Positions 31,028 through 39,219 are shown, numbered from the stretch's first letter. The stretch: DNA of 42,886 nt from RGIG7213 sp045657205 (GCA_045657205.1 JAZOSS010000132.1:1-42886), one strand, 5' to 3'. Notes: generated by a model not told the origin, from the sequence alone. Program-made: numbers and translations.

Positions 31028-31348
31028 ATGGAGATTTCTTTTATCACCGAGCTTATGGAAGCTTTTACGATATTTTGCTTCGGCCTTTCCTGGCCTGTTT
31101 CAATACGCAAATCGCTCATATCGAAGACGGCAAAGGGCAAGAGCTTGTTTTTTGAAGTATTTTTGCTTATCGGATACGCCATCGGTATATTCCGCAAGAT
31201 GATCCAGCTCACTGTTTTGGGATGCAGCGGTACGATATTCTTTCTCGGCTTTTTCTTCTACATTTTAAACTTTGCCGAGATCTGCTTTGACGTATACTTA
31301 TACTTCCGCAACTGCAAGTACGACAGGCTGAGAGAAAACGCTGTGTAA
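31028..31348 (+). CDS. Small three-helix membrane protein, PQ-loop/SemiSWEET-like
   Basis: 106 aa from the ATG at 31028, chosen for the purine-rich GGGGG site upstream and the position of the promoter; the longer frame runs into the LysR gene. Three hydrophobic segments are visible (about residues 9-25, 42-56 and 62-90). The first helix ends FGLSWPVSIRKSLISKTAKGKSLFFE, which resembles the PQ-loop pattern (Pro, then basic residues and a K-S motif) of SemiSWEET transporters, with PV in place of PQ. A sugar or small-metabolite carrier working as a dimer is possible but unproven. Control by the divergent LysR protein is likely. Confidence 0.75.
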   Translation: MEISFITELMEAFTIFCFGLSWPVSIRKSLISKTAKGKSLFFEVFLLIGYAIGIFRKMIQLTVLGCSGTIFFLGFFFYILNFAEICFDVYLYFRNCKYDRLRENAV

Positions 31349-31376
31349 GGCTTTAATTAAAATTTACATTCAAGTA

Positions 31377-31405
31377 TTGAAAAAAAGCTCATAATATGGT
31401 AAACT
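31377..31405 (+). promoter_or_regulatory. metA promoter (weak)
   Basis: TTGAAA (31377-31382), 17-bp spacer, TAAACT (31400-31405). The leader is only about 20 nt, too short for a SAM or T-box riboswitch. Confidence 0.55.
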
Positions 31406-31433
31406 GTATCATTATTTTTTTCGGAGATGAACT

Positions 31434-32348
31434 ATGCCTATTAAGATACCCGACGGGCTTCCCGCGGCTGAAATATTAAGAAGTGAAAATATATTCGTTA
31501 TGAACAAGCTGCGTGCGGAAACGCAGGACATCCGTCCTTTGCAGATAGCCGTACTCAATCTTATGCCGACGAAGGAAGTGACGGAAACACAGCTCGTCCG
31601 TCTGCTTTCAAACACGTCCTTGCAGATAGAGCTTACTCTTGTAAGAGTTGACAGACACGTGTCGAAGAATTATTCGGAAGAGCATATGGGGCTTTTCTAC
31701 GCCGATTTTGACGAGATAAAGCACAGAAAGTTCGACGGTCTTATCGTCACGGGCGCGCCTGTTGAAAATCTTGATTTCAAGGAAGTAAAATATTGGGATG
31801 CGCTGTGCGAAATATTCAAGTGGGCAAAGAAAAACGTCTGCTCCACCGTATTTATCTGCTGGGCGGCGCAGGCGGCGCTTTACTATCACTACGGGATAAA
31901 CAAGCATATGCTTGACAAAAAAGCCTTCGGAATATTTGAGCACAAGGTACACACGCCGTCACACCCCATCGTACGAGGCTTTGACGAATATTTTTACGCT
32001 CCTCACTCGCGTCACTCCGCTGTAAACGAGGATGAGCTTGAAGCGGCGTTCAATCTCAAGGTGCTTGCATCGTCCGACATGGTCGGTCCGTATCTTATAT
32101 CCGACGATGCCCACAGCCGTTTCTTCATAACGGGACACTGTGAATACGATCACGATACCCTCTCTCTTGAGTATTTCAGAGATAAGAACAAGGGACTCGA
32201 CATTGACGTTCCGTATAACTATTTCCCGAATGACGATCCTGAAAAAAGGCCTCCGAACAAATGGCGCTCACACGCGCATTTGCTTTTCTCAAACTGGCTG
32301 AACTATTTCGTATATCAGAATACACCGTACGATCTCGAAAAGCTTTGA
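31434..32348 (+). CDS. metAA: Homoserine O-acetyltransferase (MetA family)
   Basis: 304 aa, starting MPIKIPDGLPAAEIL after a GGAGATG site. The family blocks IAVLNLMPTKEVTETQLVRLLSNTSLQIELTLVRV and ICWAAQAALYYHYGI, with catalytic Cys142, are present, together with the His-x-Glu region ITGHCEYDHDTL. Residue 111 is Glu (VTGAPVENLDF). In this family Glu111 selects acetyl-CoA and Gly111 succinyl-CoA, so this enzyme should acetylate L-homoserine, the first committed step of methionine synthesis. It is monocistronic, with a weak promoter and a clear terminator. Confidence 0.97.
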   Translation: MPIKIPDGLPAAEILRSENIFVMNKLRAETQDIRPLQIAVLNLMPTKEVTETQLVRLLSNTSLQIELTLVRVDRHVSKNYSEEHMGLFYADFDEIKHRKFDGLIVTGAPVENLDFKEVKYWDALCEIFKWAKKNVCSTVFICWAAQAALYYHYGINKHMLDKKAFGIFEHKVHTPSHPIVRGFDEYFYAPHSRHSAVNEDELEAAFNLKVLASSDMVGPYLISDDAHSRFFITGHCEYDHDTLSLEYFRDKNKGLDIDVPYNYFPNDDPEKRPPNKWRSHAHLLFSNWLNYFVYQNTPYDLEKL

Positions 32349-32356
32349 TAACATTA

Positions 32357-32389
32357 AATCTCGGCAGAACATGCCGAGATTGATTTTTT
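32357..32389 (+). terminator. Intrinsic terminator after metA
   Basis: AATCTCGGCA (32357-32366), loop GAACA, TGCCGAGATT (32372-32381), then GA and six T residues. Confidence 0.88.
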
Positions 32390-32410
32390 CAAGCGGCAAT
32401 TCGTAAATCG

Positions 32411-32607
32411 CCCTACTACCTTGTTTCGACTAAAAGTTTACATTCGAAATCACCTCTTGTTTCCACAGATGCAAGCAAAGCGCCCGCGGCGGAAGCAAAG
32501 CGCCCGCCTGCACCCCCCCACAGCTCGCAGAGCTGCCTGCAGGCCGGGGCGCTGATTTCCTTCGGAAATCTATTGTGTAAGCTTTTAGTTGAAACAATGT
32601 ACTACGG
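32411..32607. repeat. MITE-like palindromic element, copy 2
   Basis: About 197 bp with near-perfect terminal inverted repeats of about 30 bp: the left end has CTACTACCTTGTTTCGAC and the right end the reverse complement of CGTAGTACATTGTTTCAA. It shares its ends, the GCGCCCGCCTGCACCCCC block, the CAGCTCGC/GAGCTG palindrome, CTGCCTGCAGG and GATTTCC/GGAAATC with copy 1 at 10695-10894. A short internal duplication (AAGCAAAGCGCCCGC, with one copy altered) is unique to this copy. With the regions on either side it fills the 345-bp gap between metA and the ECF sigma gene. No ORF is present. Confidence 0.82.
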
Positions 32608-32638
32608 TAAAAATATTTTTTAAAATTTTCAAAAAACG

Positions 32639-32666
32639 TGAAACTTTTTTCGTTTTTTGGGTATTA
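32639..32666 (+). promoter_or_regulatory. Putative ECF-type (autoregulated) promoter
   Basis: TGAAAC (32639-32644), T-rich 16-bp spacer, GTATTA (32661-32666), 27 bp before the sigma-factor ATG. GAAAC-type -35 elements followed by a T-run are typical of ECF-dependent promoters. No good sigma-A promoter is visible, so self-activation is likely. Confidence 0.5.
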
Positions 32667-32693
32667 ACATACGTATGATGAAAGGAGAACGGC

Positions 32694-33173
32694 ATGGAAG
32701 CCTTTGAGAATATCTATAACGAATATTTTCCCCGTGTGTACAGATTTCTTTCGGGCTTTTGTTCCGACTCTGCCTTATGTGAAGAAATTACGCAGGAGAC
32801 GTTTTACCGTGCGTACGTCAATTTCGGCAAGTACGACGGAAGCTGTGAGATCTTTACCTGGCTTGCGGCGATCGCAAAAAACACGTATTATAATTATTTA
32901 CGAAAAAACAAAATAAAATTTGTAAAGCTTGAAGTGACCGAAGAAGACGAAAACGGCGATCCCGTTGAGATAATAAGTCGTGAATACGAAGCGAAGCGTG
33001 TAAAAAAAGCCGTATCGTCACTTCCCGAAAAGTACCGCGACGTCGTGTTTTTGCGGATATATGCAAATTTATCTTACCGTGATATTGCCTTATACCTCGG
33101 TATATGCGAATCGACAGCAAAGGTAATATTTCACAGGGCAAAAGAAATGCTCAAAAAGGAGTTATCGAAATGA
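32694..33173 (+). CDS. ECF-subfamily RNA polymerase sigma factor
   Basis: 159 aa with only sigma regions 2 and 4. Region 2 is about residues 5-75 (FENIYNEYFPRVYRFLSGFCSDSALCEEITQETFYRAYVNF, TWLAAIAKNTYYNYLRKNK). Region 4 is about residues 100-157 (KRVKKAVSSLPEKYRDVVFLRIYANLSYRDIALYLGICESTAKVIFHRAKEMLKKEL). RBS AAGGAG precedes the ATG. It overlaps the anti-sigma gene by 4 nt and is the first gene of a three-gene unit ending in an acyl-CoA ligase. It should respond to a signal sensed by the membrane-anchored anti-sigma. Confidence 0.95.
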   Translation: MEAFENIYNEYFPRVYRFLSGFCSDSALCEEITQETFYRAYVNFGKYDGSCEIFTWLAAIAKNTYYNYLRKNKIKFVKLEVTEEDENGDPVEIISREYEAKRVKKAVSSLPEKYRDVVFLRIYANLSYRDIALYLGICESTAKVIFHRAKEMLKKELSK

Positions 33174-33466
33174 AGATATGTGACGTTGTAAAGGATCTGT
33201 ACGGCGTATACTGTGACGGCTTTGCAAGTGACGAAAGCAAAGCACTTATAAAAAAGCATTTAAAAAAATGCCCCGAATGTCGGGAATTTTACAAAGAAAA
33301 ATCGTTTTATCCCGCTTACGCACAGCGTGATAATTCGGGAAATTACGCCCTGCTTGCAAAAAAAATAAAGAAAAGAAAGCTTATAAGCCGCGCCCTTGCC
33401 GTTTCTTTGGTAACGGTCTTATCCGCCGCTTTACTGTGTGAGCTTTCCGAAAGGGGCAAAAAATGA
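33170..33466 (+). CDS. Anti-sigma factor with zinc-finger (ZAS-like) domain
   Basis: 98 aa from the ATG at 33170, which overlaps the sigma stop as ATGA. The N-terminal domain contains the H-x3-C-x2-C motif of zinc-binding anti-sigma factors (KKHLKKCPECREFY), with further Cys upstream (KICDVV, VYCDGF). After a polar linker a single membrane helix (ISRALAVSLVTVLSAALLCEL) ends a few residues from the C-terminus, so there is essentially no extracellular sensor domain. This suggests control by another protein or by intracellular redox/zinc state. It overlaps the acyl-CoA ligase by 4 nt. Confidence 0.88.
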   Translation: MKICDVVKDLYGVYCDGFASDESKALIKKHLKKCPECREFYKEKSFYPAYAQRDNSGNYALLAKKIKKRKLISRALAVSLVTVLSAALLCELSERGKK

Positions 33467-35145
33467 TATACGATATAAGACTTATAAGAAACTTCAAGGA
33501 GCTTATTGAAGGCTCGGCGGAAGCGTATCCGCAAAACCCCGCGTTTCTTTACAAGGAAAACGGTGATGTAAGGACGGTAACGTACAGCGAGGCGCTGTCT
33601 GACATAAAGGCACTCGTTTCGTTTTTCGTATCAAAGGGACTGAAAGATCAAAAAATACTTCTTATGGGTTCAAACTGCTACGGCTGGGCTGTATCGTATC
33701 TTGCGGTATGCTGCGGTGTCGGCGTTATCATCCCGACGGATAAAGAGCTTAAATGCTCCGACGTTGAAAATATAATATCGGCAACTGATGCCGGGGCGAT
33801 CATATACACAGAAAACTGCACGGAAGGAAGAATGGCGGCGGAGAAAACGGGCATCGCCTCGTTTGATCTTTCTTTTCTTTCAGATTATATAAGCGAAGGA
33901 AACGCTCTGCGCCAAGGCGGTGACGCATCATACGAAAAAAGCAGAATAGATCCCGACGGCGTGGGCATAATAATATTCACCTCGGGAACGTCCGGCAAGC
34001 CGAAAGGCGTTATGCTTTCGCAGTACAACATCTGCAGTGATATAATGAGCGTTTTAAAGCGTATAAAAGTAGGTCCTTCCGACCGTGTGCTTTCCGTTCT
34101 TCCTCTTCATCACACCTATGAATGTACTGCAGGCTTTCTTGCCGTGCTTTACTGCGGTGCGAGCATAGCGTATGCCGAAAGCATACGTCGGATGGTCGGA
34201 GATATGAAAACGTTCAAGCCGACGCTTTTCGTGACTGTCCCTCTGATACTTCAGAATATTTATTCAACTCTGAATAAAAAAATGAAAACGGACAATACTA
34301 TGAAGGCGAAGATGAAAGCCGCCGGCGTGATAAACAGATCATTAAAGCGGGTCGGCATCAATGCATCGGATAAGATATACAAAACGGTGCACGAGGCTTT
34401 CGGGGGCAGACTGCGTGGATTTTTGTGCGGTGCGGCTCCCCTTTCACCTGAGCTTTACGAAGCGTTTACAAGCTTCGGCTTTGACGTATACTGCGGTTAC
34501 GGTCTTACGGAAACATCCCCCGTTATAATAATGCACGACGATTTTTGCAAGGGCGCACATCACACGGGATATCCCATATGCGACGTAAGTGTGAAGATCG
34601 ACGATCCCGACGAATACGGTGTCGGTCAGATCGCCGTAAAGGGTCCGAACGTCATGCTCGGCTATTATAACGACGAGACAGAAACGTCAAAAGTCCTGAA
34701 GGACGGCTGGTTTTATACAGGCGACCTCGGACGGCGTAACGAAGACGGCACGTACACTATAACCGGCAGGATCAAAAGCATGATCGTTTTGAAAAACGGT
34801 AAAAAGATACAACCCGAGGAGCTTGAAGCAAAGCTTGAATTATCCCCTTTGGTGCGTGAATGTATGGTTGCCGACGTTTTGAATCCCGCAACGGGCGACA
34901 ACGTCGTGACGGCGTTCATTTATCCCGATGACGACGGTGTAAAAGAAGCACTTGAAAAGGACAAAAACACGGATAAAAGCTACGACGAGCGTGTAAAGCT
35001 TCTGCTTAAAGCACTTGTAAAAAGTGTAAACGCAGAGCAGGCTCACTTCAAGCATATCCATTCGATCGTTGTCAGAAATACGGAATTCGTAAAGACGACA
35101 ACGAAGAAGATAAAAAGAACGGACGAAGAAAATTTAAAACGCTGA
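33463..35145 (+). CDS. AMP-binding acyl-CoA synthetase (long-chain fatty acid--CoA ligase-like)
   Basis: 560 aa. Adenylation motifs are complete: GIIIFTSGTSGKPKGVMLS (P-loop-like motif), VYCGYGLTETSPVI, GWFYTGDLGRRNEDGTYTITGRIKSMIVLKNGKKIQPEELE, and the C-terminal catalytic Lys region FVKTTTKKIKR. The enzyme activates a carboxylic acid with ATP and joins it to CoA, or possibly to a carrier protein. The ATG overlaps the anti-sigma stop by 4 nt (ATGA), so it is translationally coupled to the ECF sigma/anti-sigma pair, suggesting fatty-acid activation is part of an envelope-type response. A terminator follows. Confidence 0.93.
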   Translation: MIYDIRLIRNFKELIEGSAEAYPQNPAFLYKENGDVRTVTYSEALSDIKALVSFFVSKGLKDQKILLMGSNCYGWAVSYLAVCCGVGVIIPTDKELKCSDVENIISATDAGAIIYTENCTEGRMAAEKTGIASFDLSFLSDYISEGNALRQGGDASYEKSRIDPDGVGIIIFTSGTSGKPKGVMLSQYNICSDIMSVLKRIKVGPSDRVLSVLPLHHTYECTAGFLAVLYCGASIAYAESIRRMVGDMKTFKPTLFVTVPLILQNIYSTLNKKMKTDNTMKAKMKAAGVINRSLKRVGINASDKIYKTVHEAFGGRLRGFLCGAAPLSPELYEAFTSFGFDVYCGYGLTETSPVIIMHDDFCKGAHHTGYPICDVSVKIDDPDEYGVGQIAVKGPNVMLGYYNDETETSKVLKDGWFYTGDLGRRNEDGTYTITGRIKSMIVLKNGKKIQPEELEAKLELSPLVRECMVADVLNPATGDNVVTAFIYPDDDGVKEALEKDKNTDKSYDERVKLLLKALVKSVNAEQAHFKHIHSIVVRNTEFVKTTTKKIKRTDEENLKR

Positions 35146-35173
35146 TCACCAAAAGATAAAACTTCCTAAAATG

Positions 35174-35210
35174 AAAAACGGCTTTCTTTAGCAGCGGAAA
35201 GCCGTTTTTT
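35174..35210 (+). terminator. Intrinsic terminator after the acyl-CoA ligase
   Basis: ACGGCTTTC and GAAAGCCGT arms around TTTAGCAGCG, followed by six T residues; A residues precede the stem. Confidence 0.9.
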
Positions 35211-35261
35211 CATTATATAACGGATAACCTCAAAAGAGAGGCTTGCTTTTAATTTTAAAAC

Positions 35262-35297
35262 AAAATGCGTAATATTCTTATAAATACTACGCATTTT
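35262..35297 (-). terminator. Terminator downstream of the GH-like lipoprotein gene
   Basis: AAAATGCGTA (35262-35271) pairs with TACGCATTTT (35288-35297). It lies just past the minus-strand stop, with a 16-nt loop. Confidence 0.65.
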
Positions 35298-35304
35298 TAT
35301 CATT

Positions 35305-37497
35305 TTATATTTTGCCCTTGAATTTCTTTATCTGTTCACGCATAAGGTCGTAGTAGAACGTGCCTTGTTCGACTGACGGTTCTATATCCTTTGAACGGTC
35401 GGGGGATTTTTGCTCACCCTGATTCCATTCGTTCCAGGTCGTGATGAGGATTATTTTCGCACCGAGTCCGTTTGCACGTGCAAACTGCTTTTTAAGCGTT
35501 GCGCCGTTATCTCTCAGCTCACTCTTTGCGGACGTTTCCCCTCGCGTTGCCGCCGAGCACGTCACAGCCTCAACGACACCGTCAAATACCGTGTACGTTT
35601 GCGGACTTCTTTCCTCCCAGCTCCAGAAGCCTCTTGACTTCAATTTTCTGTCGTACAAAGGTCCTTGCTGTCCGACGTATCCCGTAACCCAGCGCACCGT
35701 GAAGCGGTCGTCGTTCCACGACGGATCTACTCCGTACTGGTTCGGCGTTGCTCCGTAGCACATAAGCAGGGGCTTGCCGAGGTAATTAAAATACATATTC
35801 TTATATTTTCCATTTGCGGCAAACGAAGAATACACCTGATCGACCTTTTTCTGATGCGCTCCGTTTTTCACGTTTGCGATGCCCGCATGGCCGGGGCCCG
35901 TCATTACGGCTATTTTCGGTGCGTTCGGTATTTCAGACCACACCTCGAACATTTTATAAGCCGCCTTTTCGATCATTCGGAACGTTTCGTCCTCTTCGTA
36001 CGTTTTTTCCGATACGTTTGTATTGTTCGACCAGTCAATAAAAACAAAATCAACGTCAGCCTTTGATAAAAGCTCGGCATGGTAGCGCAAAAGCTCCTCG
36101 TCGTCTGCATCGTATTCACCGTAAAGGGGTGTTCCCCACGCATTTTTCCACCAGGTGGTATTTGAATTCCACGTGCTGTAGGCGATACCGACGAGTCTTT
36201 CGTCATTCGGTGCTTTTTCGTATTTACCGAAGCCCGTCGTGTCACATTCTACGTCGTCGTAATTAAATATTATTTCGTCGTACAAACGGTAATTTTCAGC
36301 CATAAGCACCGTTTTTTCTTCGATTTTTTCATCATTCGGCGCAAAGACCGTATAAAGTCCGCTTTCTGCATTGTAAGACGAGCTGTAACCGAGTATTTTC
36401 ACAAAGCTGTCAAGGCAGATATAAAGCGTGCCGTTTGACTCTTTGAGCGATGTAAACGGATATTTTTTACCGTTCACGTCCATCTCGGGAATACCCGTTT
36501 TCATCGAAAGAACAGCGTTTGAGCGTGATGCTGTCACGTTACCGTCTTTTATTTCATACGCAAAATCGAACATATCAAAGACACCCGATACGTCAGCGTA
36601 AAGCTTTCCGTCAAGATCGAGCGTTTTTGCGTGCATAAAGCTTTCTTTATCCTTGAAAGAATAATTTTTATCTTTCATAAAGGAGTACACCGTTTCCCCC
36701 GGTGTGAATATCTCTTCTGACGTATGTGAAAGCTCAAGCGTTTTTATACTGCAATTCGCTTTATTCGTTCCAACTCTGAAAAATCCGTGTGTGTCTGACG
36801 TAAAAAGTATTTTTTTCCCGCTGTACGAGGTGAGCTTTTCGCCGCTGTTTGAAAGGATATCAAACCCTTCGCCGCTCTTTGATATCTTTATTATTTCGGT
36901 ATCGTTTATAAAAAGCGTTACGGCGTCTTTTTTTCCTTCAAAGCGCACGTCAACACCGTCGTCACAGTTAAACGGAAGGTCATCCGTTACCGTATATTTA
37001 AAGGAATCGCCAACGAATGCCGTCACCGTATTTTCACGGAAGAAAAACCACAGTCCGCTGTCGGTATATCTGTCCGTTGCTTTTTTGCAAAAGAGTCCTG
37101 CCGTGACGGTGTTTTCTTCTTTTCTTTTATCGTTTCCTTTTGAAGAAACGTGCGCTTTTGCCGTATAGGGCAAGGCTTTAAGCTCCTCGGAAAATCCGAG
37201 CGCCGAAACGTAAGACGTTGTACCCAAAAGTCCGTCGGTATTGTTGCGTCTGAATGAAGCAGAAAGTGTCAGATATTTGTTTTTTCTCGTCGTTGCCGTC
37301 GTATGTTCCGTAAAATCAAAGCTTCTTTTGAAGTTATTTTCGGTTTGCAAAAGCATATCTTTTATATCGAAATTTATTTCTTCGGGTTCTTCATATACCG
37401 TCTGCACGGTTTCCGACTCGGCAGGCGGTTTTTCCGTGCAGGAAATACATCCCGCCACGGCAAGAACGCACAGAAAAAGTGATAATAATTTTTTCAT
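35305..37497 (-). CDS. Multidomain lipoprotein with GH99/GH71-like glycosidase domain
   Basis: 730 aa. The signal peptide has a lipobox at Cys17 (AVAGC). Residues about 50-270 form a beta-rich region (SASFRRNNTDGLLGTTSYVS...VDVRFEGKKDAVTLFINDTEIIKIS) like a concanavalin/LamG-type sandwich. Residues about 285-390 resemble a copper-amine-oxidase N-terminal-like repeat (MDVNGKKYPFTSLKESNGTLYICLDSFVKILGYSS). The C-terminal 330 residues form a TIM-barrel-like domain with VGIAYSTWNSNTTWWKNAWGTPLYG, FVFIDWSNNTN, GPGHAG, WVTGYVGQQGP and TTWNEWNQGEQ, resembling GH71/GH99/WbsX proteins whose WNEW motif is characteristic. The barrel is a paralogue of the neighbouring 339-aa protein. The substrate is unknown, probably a polysaccharide or glycan. 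One nt separates the genes. Confidence 0.8.
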   Translation of the reverse strand: MKKLLSLFLCVLAVAGCISCTEKPPAESETVQTVYEEPEEINFDIKDMLLQTENNFKRSFDFTEHTTATTRKNKYLTLSASFRRNNTDGLLGTTSYVSALGFSEELKALPYTAKAHVSSKGNDKRKEENTVTAGLFCKKATDRYTDSGLWFFFRENTVTAFVGDSFKYTVTDDLPFNCDDGVDVRFEGKKDAVTLFINDTEIIKISKSGEGFDILSNSGEKLTSYSGKKILFTSDTHGFFRVGTNKANCSIKTLELSHTSEEIFTPGETVYSFMKDKNYSFKDKESFMHAKTLDLDGKLYADVSGVFDMFDFAYEIKDGNVTASRSNAVLSMKTGIPEMDVNGKKYPFTSLKESNGTLYICLDSFVKILGYSSSYNAESGLYTVFAPNDEKIEEKTVLMAENYRLYDEIIFNYDDVECDTTGFGKYEKAPNDERLVGIAYSTWNSNTTWWKNAWGTPLYGEYDADDEELLRYHAELLSKADVDFVFIDWSNNTNVSEKTYEEDETFRMIEKAAYKMFEVWSEIPNAPKIAVMTGPGHAGIANVKNGAHQKKVDQVYSSFAANGKYKNMYFNYLGKPLLMCYGATPNQYGVDPSWNDDRFTVRWVTGYVGQQGPLYDRKLKSRGFWSWEERSPQTYTVFDGVVEAVTCSAATRGETSAKSELRDNGATLKKQFARANGLGAKIILITTWNEWNQGEQKSPDRSKDIEPSVEQGTFYYDLMREQIKKFKGKI

Positions 37498-37498
37498 T

Positions 37499-38518
37499 TT
37501 ATTCTGAAATACCTTTGAATTTCTTTATCTGTTCGCACATAAGGTCGTAGTAGAACGTGCCGTGTGCCTCTGACGGTTCTATATCCTTTGATATTTCATC
37601 GGATATCTGTTCGCCCTTCATCCATTCGTTCCACGTTACGATAAGTGCAATTCTTGCGCCGAGATTGTACGCTCTCTGGAATTGGCGTTTGAACGTTTCG
37701 CCGTTGTTTCTCGGTGATACGGGTATGTATCCGGGCTTTCCTTCTTTGCTTTGCTCTCTCGTTGCGGCGGTTATCGTTACCGACTCAACAGTTCCCTGTG
37801 ATACGGTAAAGGTCTGTGCGCCTCTTTCTTCCCAGCTCCAGAAGCGGTAGCTTCTGCGTGTTTCTTTATCGTAAAGCTCGCTTTGCTGTCCGACGTAGCC
37901 CGTTACCCAGCGTACCGTAAAGCGGTCGTCGTTCCATTCGGGATCGGGACTGTAAAAGTTCGGTGTTGCGCCGTAGCAAAGCAACAAGGGTTTTCCCTCG
38001 TAATAAAAATACATATCGCGTCTTGAGGGATTCGTCACGTAATCTCTGTATATCTGATTTACTTTTCTGTCGTGATCGCCCGAAGCAACGCTTTCGGGGC
38101 CGTTATGTCCCGGGCCTGCAAACAAAGCTATCTTCGGTGCGCCGGGGATATCCTTCCATATATCGAAAAGCATATCCGTTGCGACTTCTATCGTGCGGAA
38201 GTCGTTACGTGCCTCGCTCATAGTTTCGGGGACGTAGCCTGTATTGTTCGACCAGTCAACGAAAATAAAGTCAACGCCTGCTTTTGCAAGCATTTCGCCG
38301 TGGCGGCGGATTATTTCCTCGTCATCGGAGCGGTACGTGCCGTAAAGGGGCTTGCTCCAGGCATTTCTGTCCCAGTTGAGATCGGAACGCATCCACGTTG
38401 AGTATGCAATACCGACCATTCTTTCTTCAAAGGGTGTTTTGGGATAAACACCGACACCTATGTTGTCGCAGGGAACGTCGCTTCTGTCTTTGATTATTTT
38501 TATAAGTTCTTCTTTCAT
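37499..38518 (-). CDS. Cytoplasmic GH99/GH71-like protein, paralogue of the downstream lipoprotein
   Basis: 339 aa from the ATG at 38518 (AAAGGAG upstream; a longer frame reads the leader). No signal peptide. The whole protein corresponds to the C-terminal domain of the 730-aa lipoprotein: MVGIAYSTWMRSDLNWDRNAWSKPLYGTY, GVDFIFVDWSNNTGYVPET, GPGHNGPESV, EWNDDRFTVRWVTGYVGQQSELYD, SWEERGAQTFTVSQGTVESVTITAATR, and VTWNEWMKGEQISDEISKDIEPSEAHGTFYYDLMCEQIKKFKG. It is first in the two-gene operon. A duplicated catalytic module with one exported and one retained copy suggests sequential attack on a glycan outside and inside the cell; the enzymatic activity is inferred only. Confidence 0.8.
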   Translation of the reverse strand: MKEELIKIIKDRSDVPCDNIGVGVYPKTPFEERMVGIAYSTWMRSDLNWDRNAWSKPLYGTYRSDDEEIIRRHGEMLAKAGVDFIFVDWSNNTGYVPETMSEARNDFRTIEVATDMLFDIWKDIPGAPKIALFAGPGHNGPESVASGDHDRKVNQIYRDYVTNPSRRDMYFYYEGKPLLLCYGATPNFYSPDPEWNDDRFTVRWVTGYVGQQSELYDKETRRSYRFWSWEERGAQTFTVSQGTVESVTITAATREQSKEGKPGYIPVSPRNNGETFKRQFQRAYNLGARIALIVTWNEWMKGEQISDEISKDIEPSEAHGTFYYDLMCEQIKKFKGISE

Positions 38519-38585
38519 TATAATTATCTCCTTTATTCGGAAGATCTCCGCGGAACATGCGGCGGTCTTTTTTATTTGTTGACTC

Positions 38586-38614
38586 ATTATATCACAAACA
38601 TTTGCACATTTCAA
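38586..38614 (-). promoter_or_regulatory. Promoter of the GH-like operon
   Basis: Minus strand TTGAAA (38609-38614), 17-bp spacer, TATAAT (38586-38591) with extended TGATATAAT. The 60-nt leader contains a GC-rich imperfect stem (around 38540-38570) of unknown role. The rest of the 449-bp gap to the phage-type genes is AT-rich, without other genes. Confidence 0.8.
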
Positions 38615-38779
38615 TAATTTGCAGTAAAATTATCTAAATTTTACATAAATCAGATTGATTTTTTGTGCAAAAATACTATTCGGTGTATTTTTTCTGAAAA
38701 AGATCCCGCGCAAATCGTTCAAAAGTTTCCGAAAAAAGAACAAATATTCTTGATAGTTCGAGAAATTCCGTTTTTCGTA

Positions 38780-38808
38780 TTGACAAAATTGCAAAAATAT
38801 GGTATAAT
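38780..38808 (+). promoter_or_regulatory. Consensus promoter of the phage-type module
   Basis: TTGACA (38780-38785), 17-bp spacer, TATAAT (38803-38808), both perfect. The leader of about 150 nt contains GATATCC/GGATATC arms near 38840-38863, a possible operator or structure. Confidence 0.85.
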
Positions 38809-38967
38809 ACGCACACAAGAAGAACAGAACGCGTTTTCCACGATATCCTGCGGTGTGGGATATCCGTGCAAAATACGATCTGCAGGATTCAAATGCACCC
38901 ATTAAAAGAGCGTTTGGATCCGATTATTTTTGTACCGCCGCGTTACGCGGCAAGAAAAGGAGACTTT

Positions 38968-39204
38968 ATGTGCGAATACTGTTTTTCGTCACCTCACGTC
39001 AGGGGATGTCCCGCTGCAGGTGACGATGATGAAAAATACCCGAACAAATGTTCTTATTGTGGTGGACTTTTTCCCGATAACGAAGGAGTTAAAATAGGAA
39101 CAGACTACTACTGCGAAGAATGTGTTGACAATTTCGATCTTGATGACGTTTTGCAGACTCTCGGACTCGACAGCACGAAGGAGCTTTTAAAAGAGCTTGC
39201 TTAG
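38968..39204 (+). CDS. Small Zn-ribbon-like protein at the start of the phage module
   Basis: 78 aa from the ATG at 38968 (AAAGGAG upstream). Cysteine pairs CEYC (residues 2-5), CSYC (about 28-31) and CEEC (about 49-52) form a likely zinc ribbon, followed by an acidic helix (VDNFDLDDVLQTLGLDSTKELLKEL). It resembles small zinc-finger proteins found ahead of phage terminase genes, but no family is recognised with confidence. It is the first gene downstream of the consensus promoter and sits immediately before the terminase small subunit. Confidence 0.75.
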   Translation: MCEYCFSSPHVRGCPAAGDDDEKYPNKCSYCGGLFPDNEGVKIGTDYYCEECVDNFDLDDVLQTLGLDSTKELLKELA

Positions 39205-39219
39205 AAAGGACGGATAAAT

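Noticed and set aside
31349..31433. SAM riboswitch or T-box leader for metA
   Set aside because: The gap is only 85 nt and contains no conserved riboswitch helices; a weak promoter leaves about 20 nt of leader.
38519..38967. tRNA or attachment site at the left edge of the phage module
   Set aside because: No cloverleaf or TTCRA loop was seen and no direct repeat could be matched within the window.
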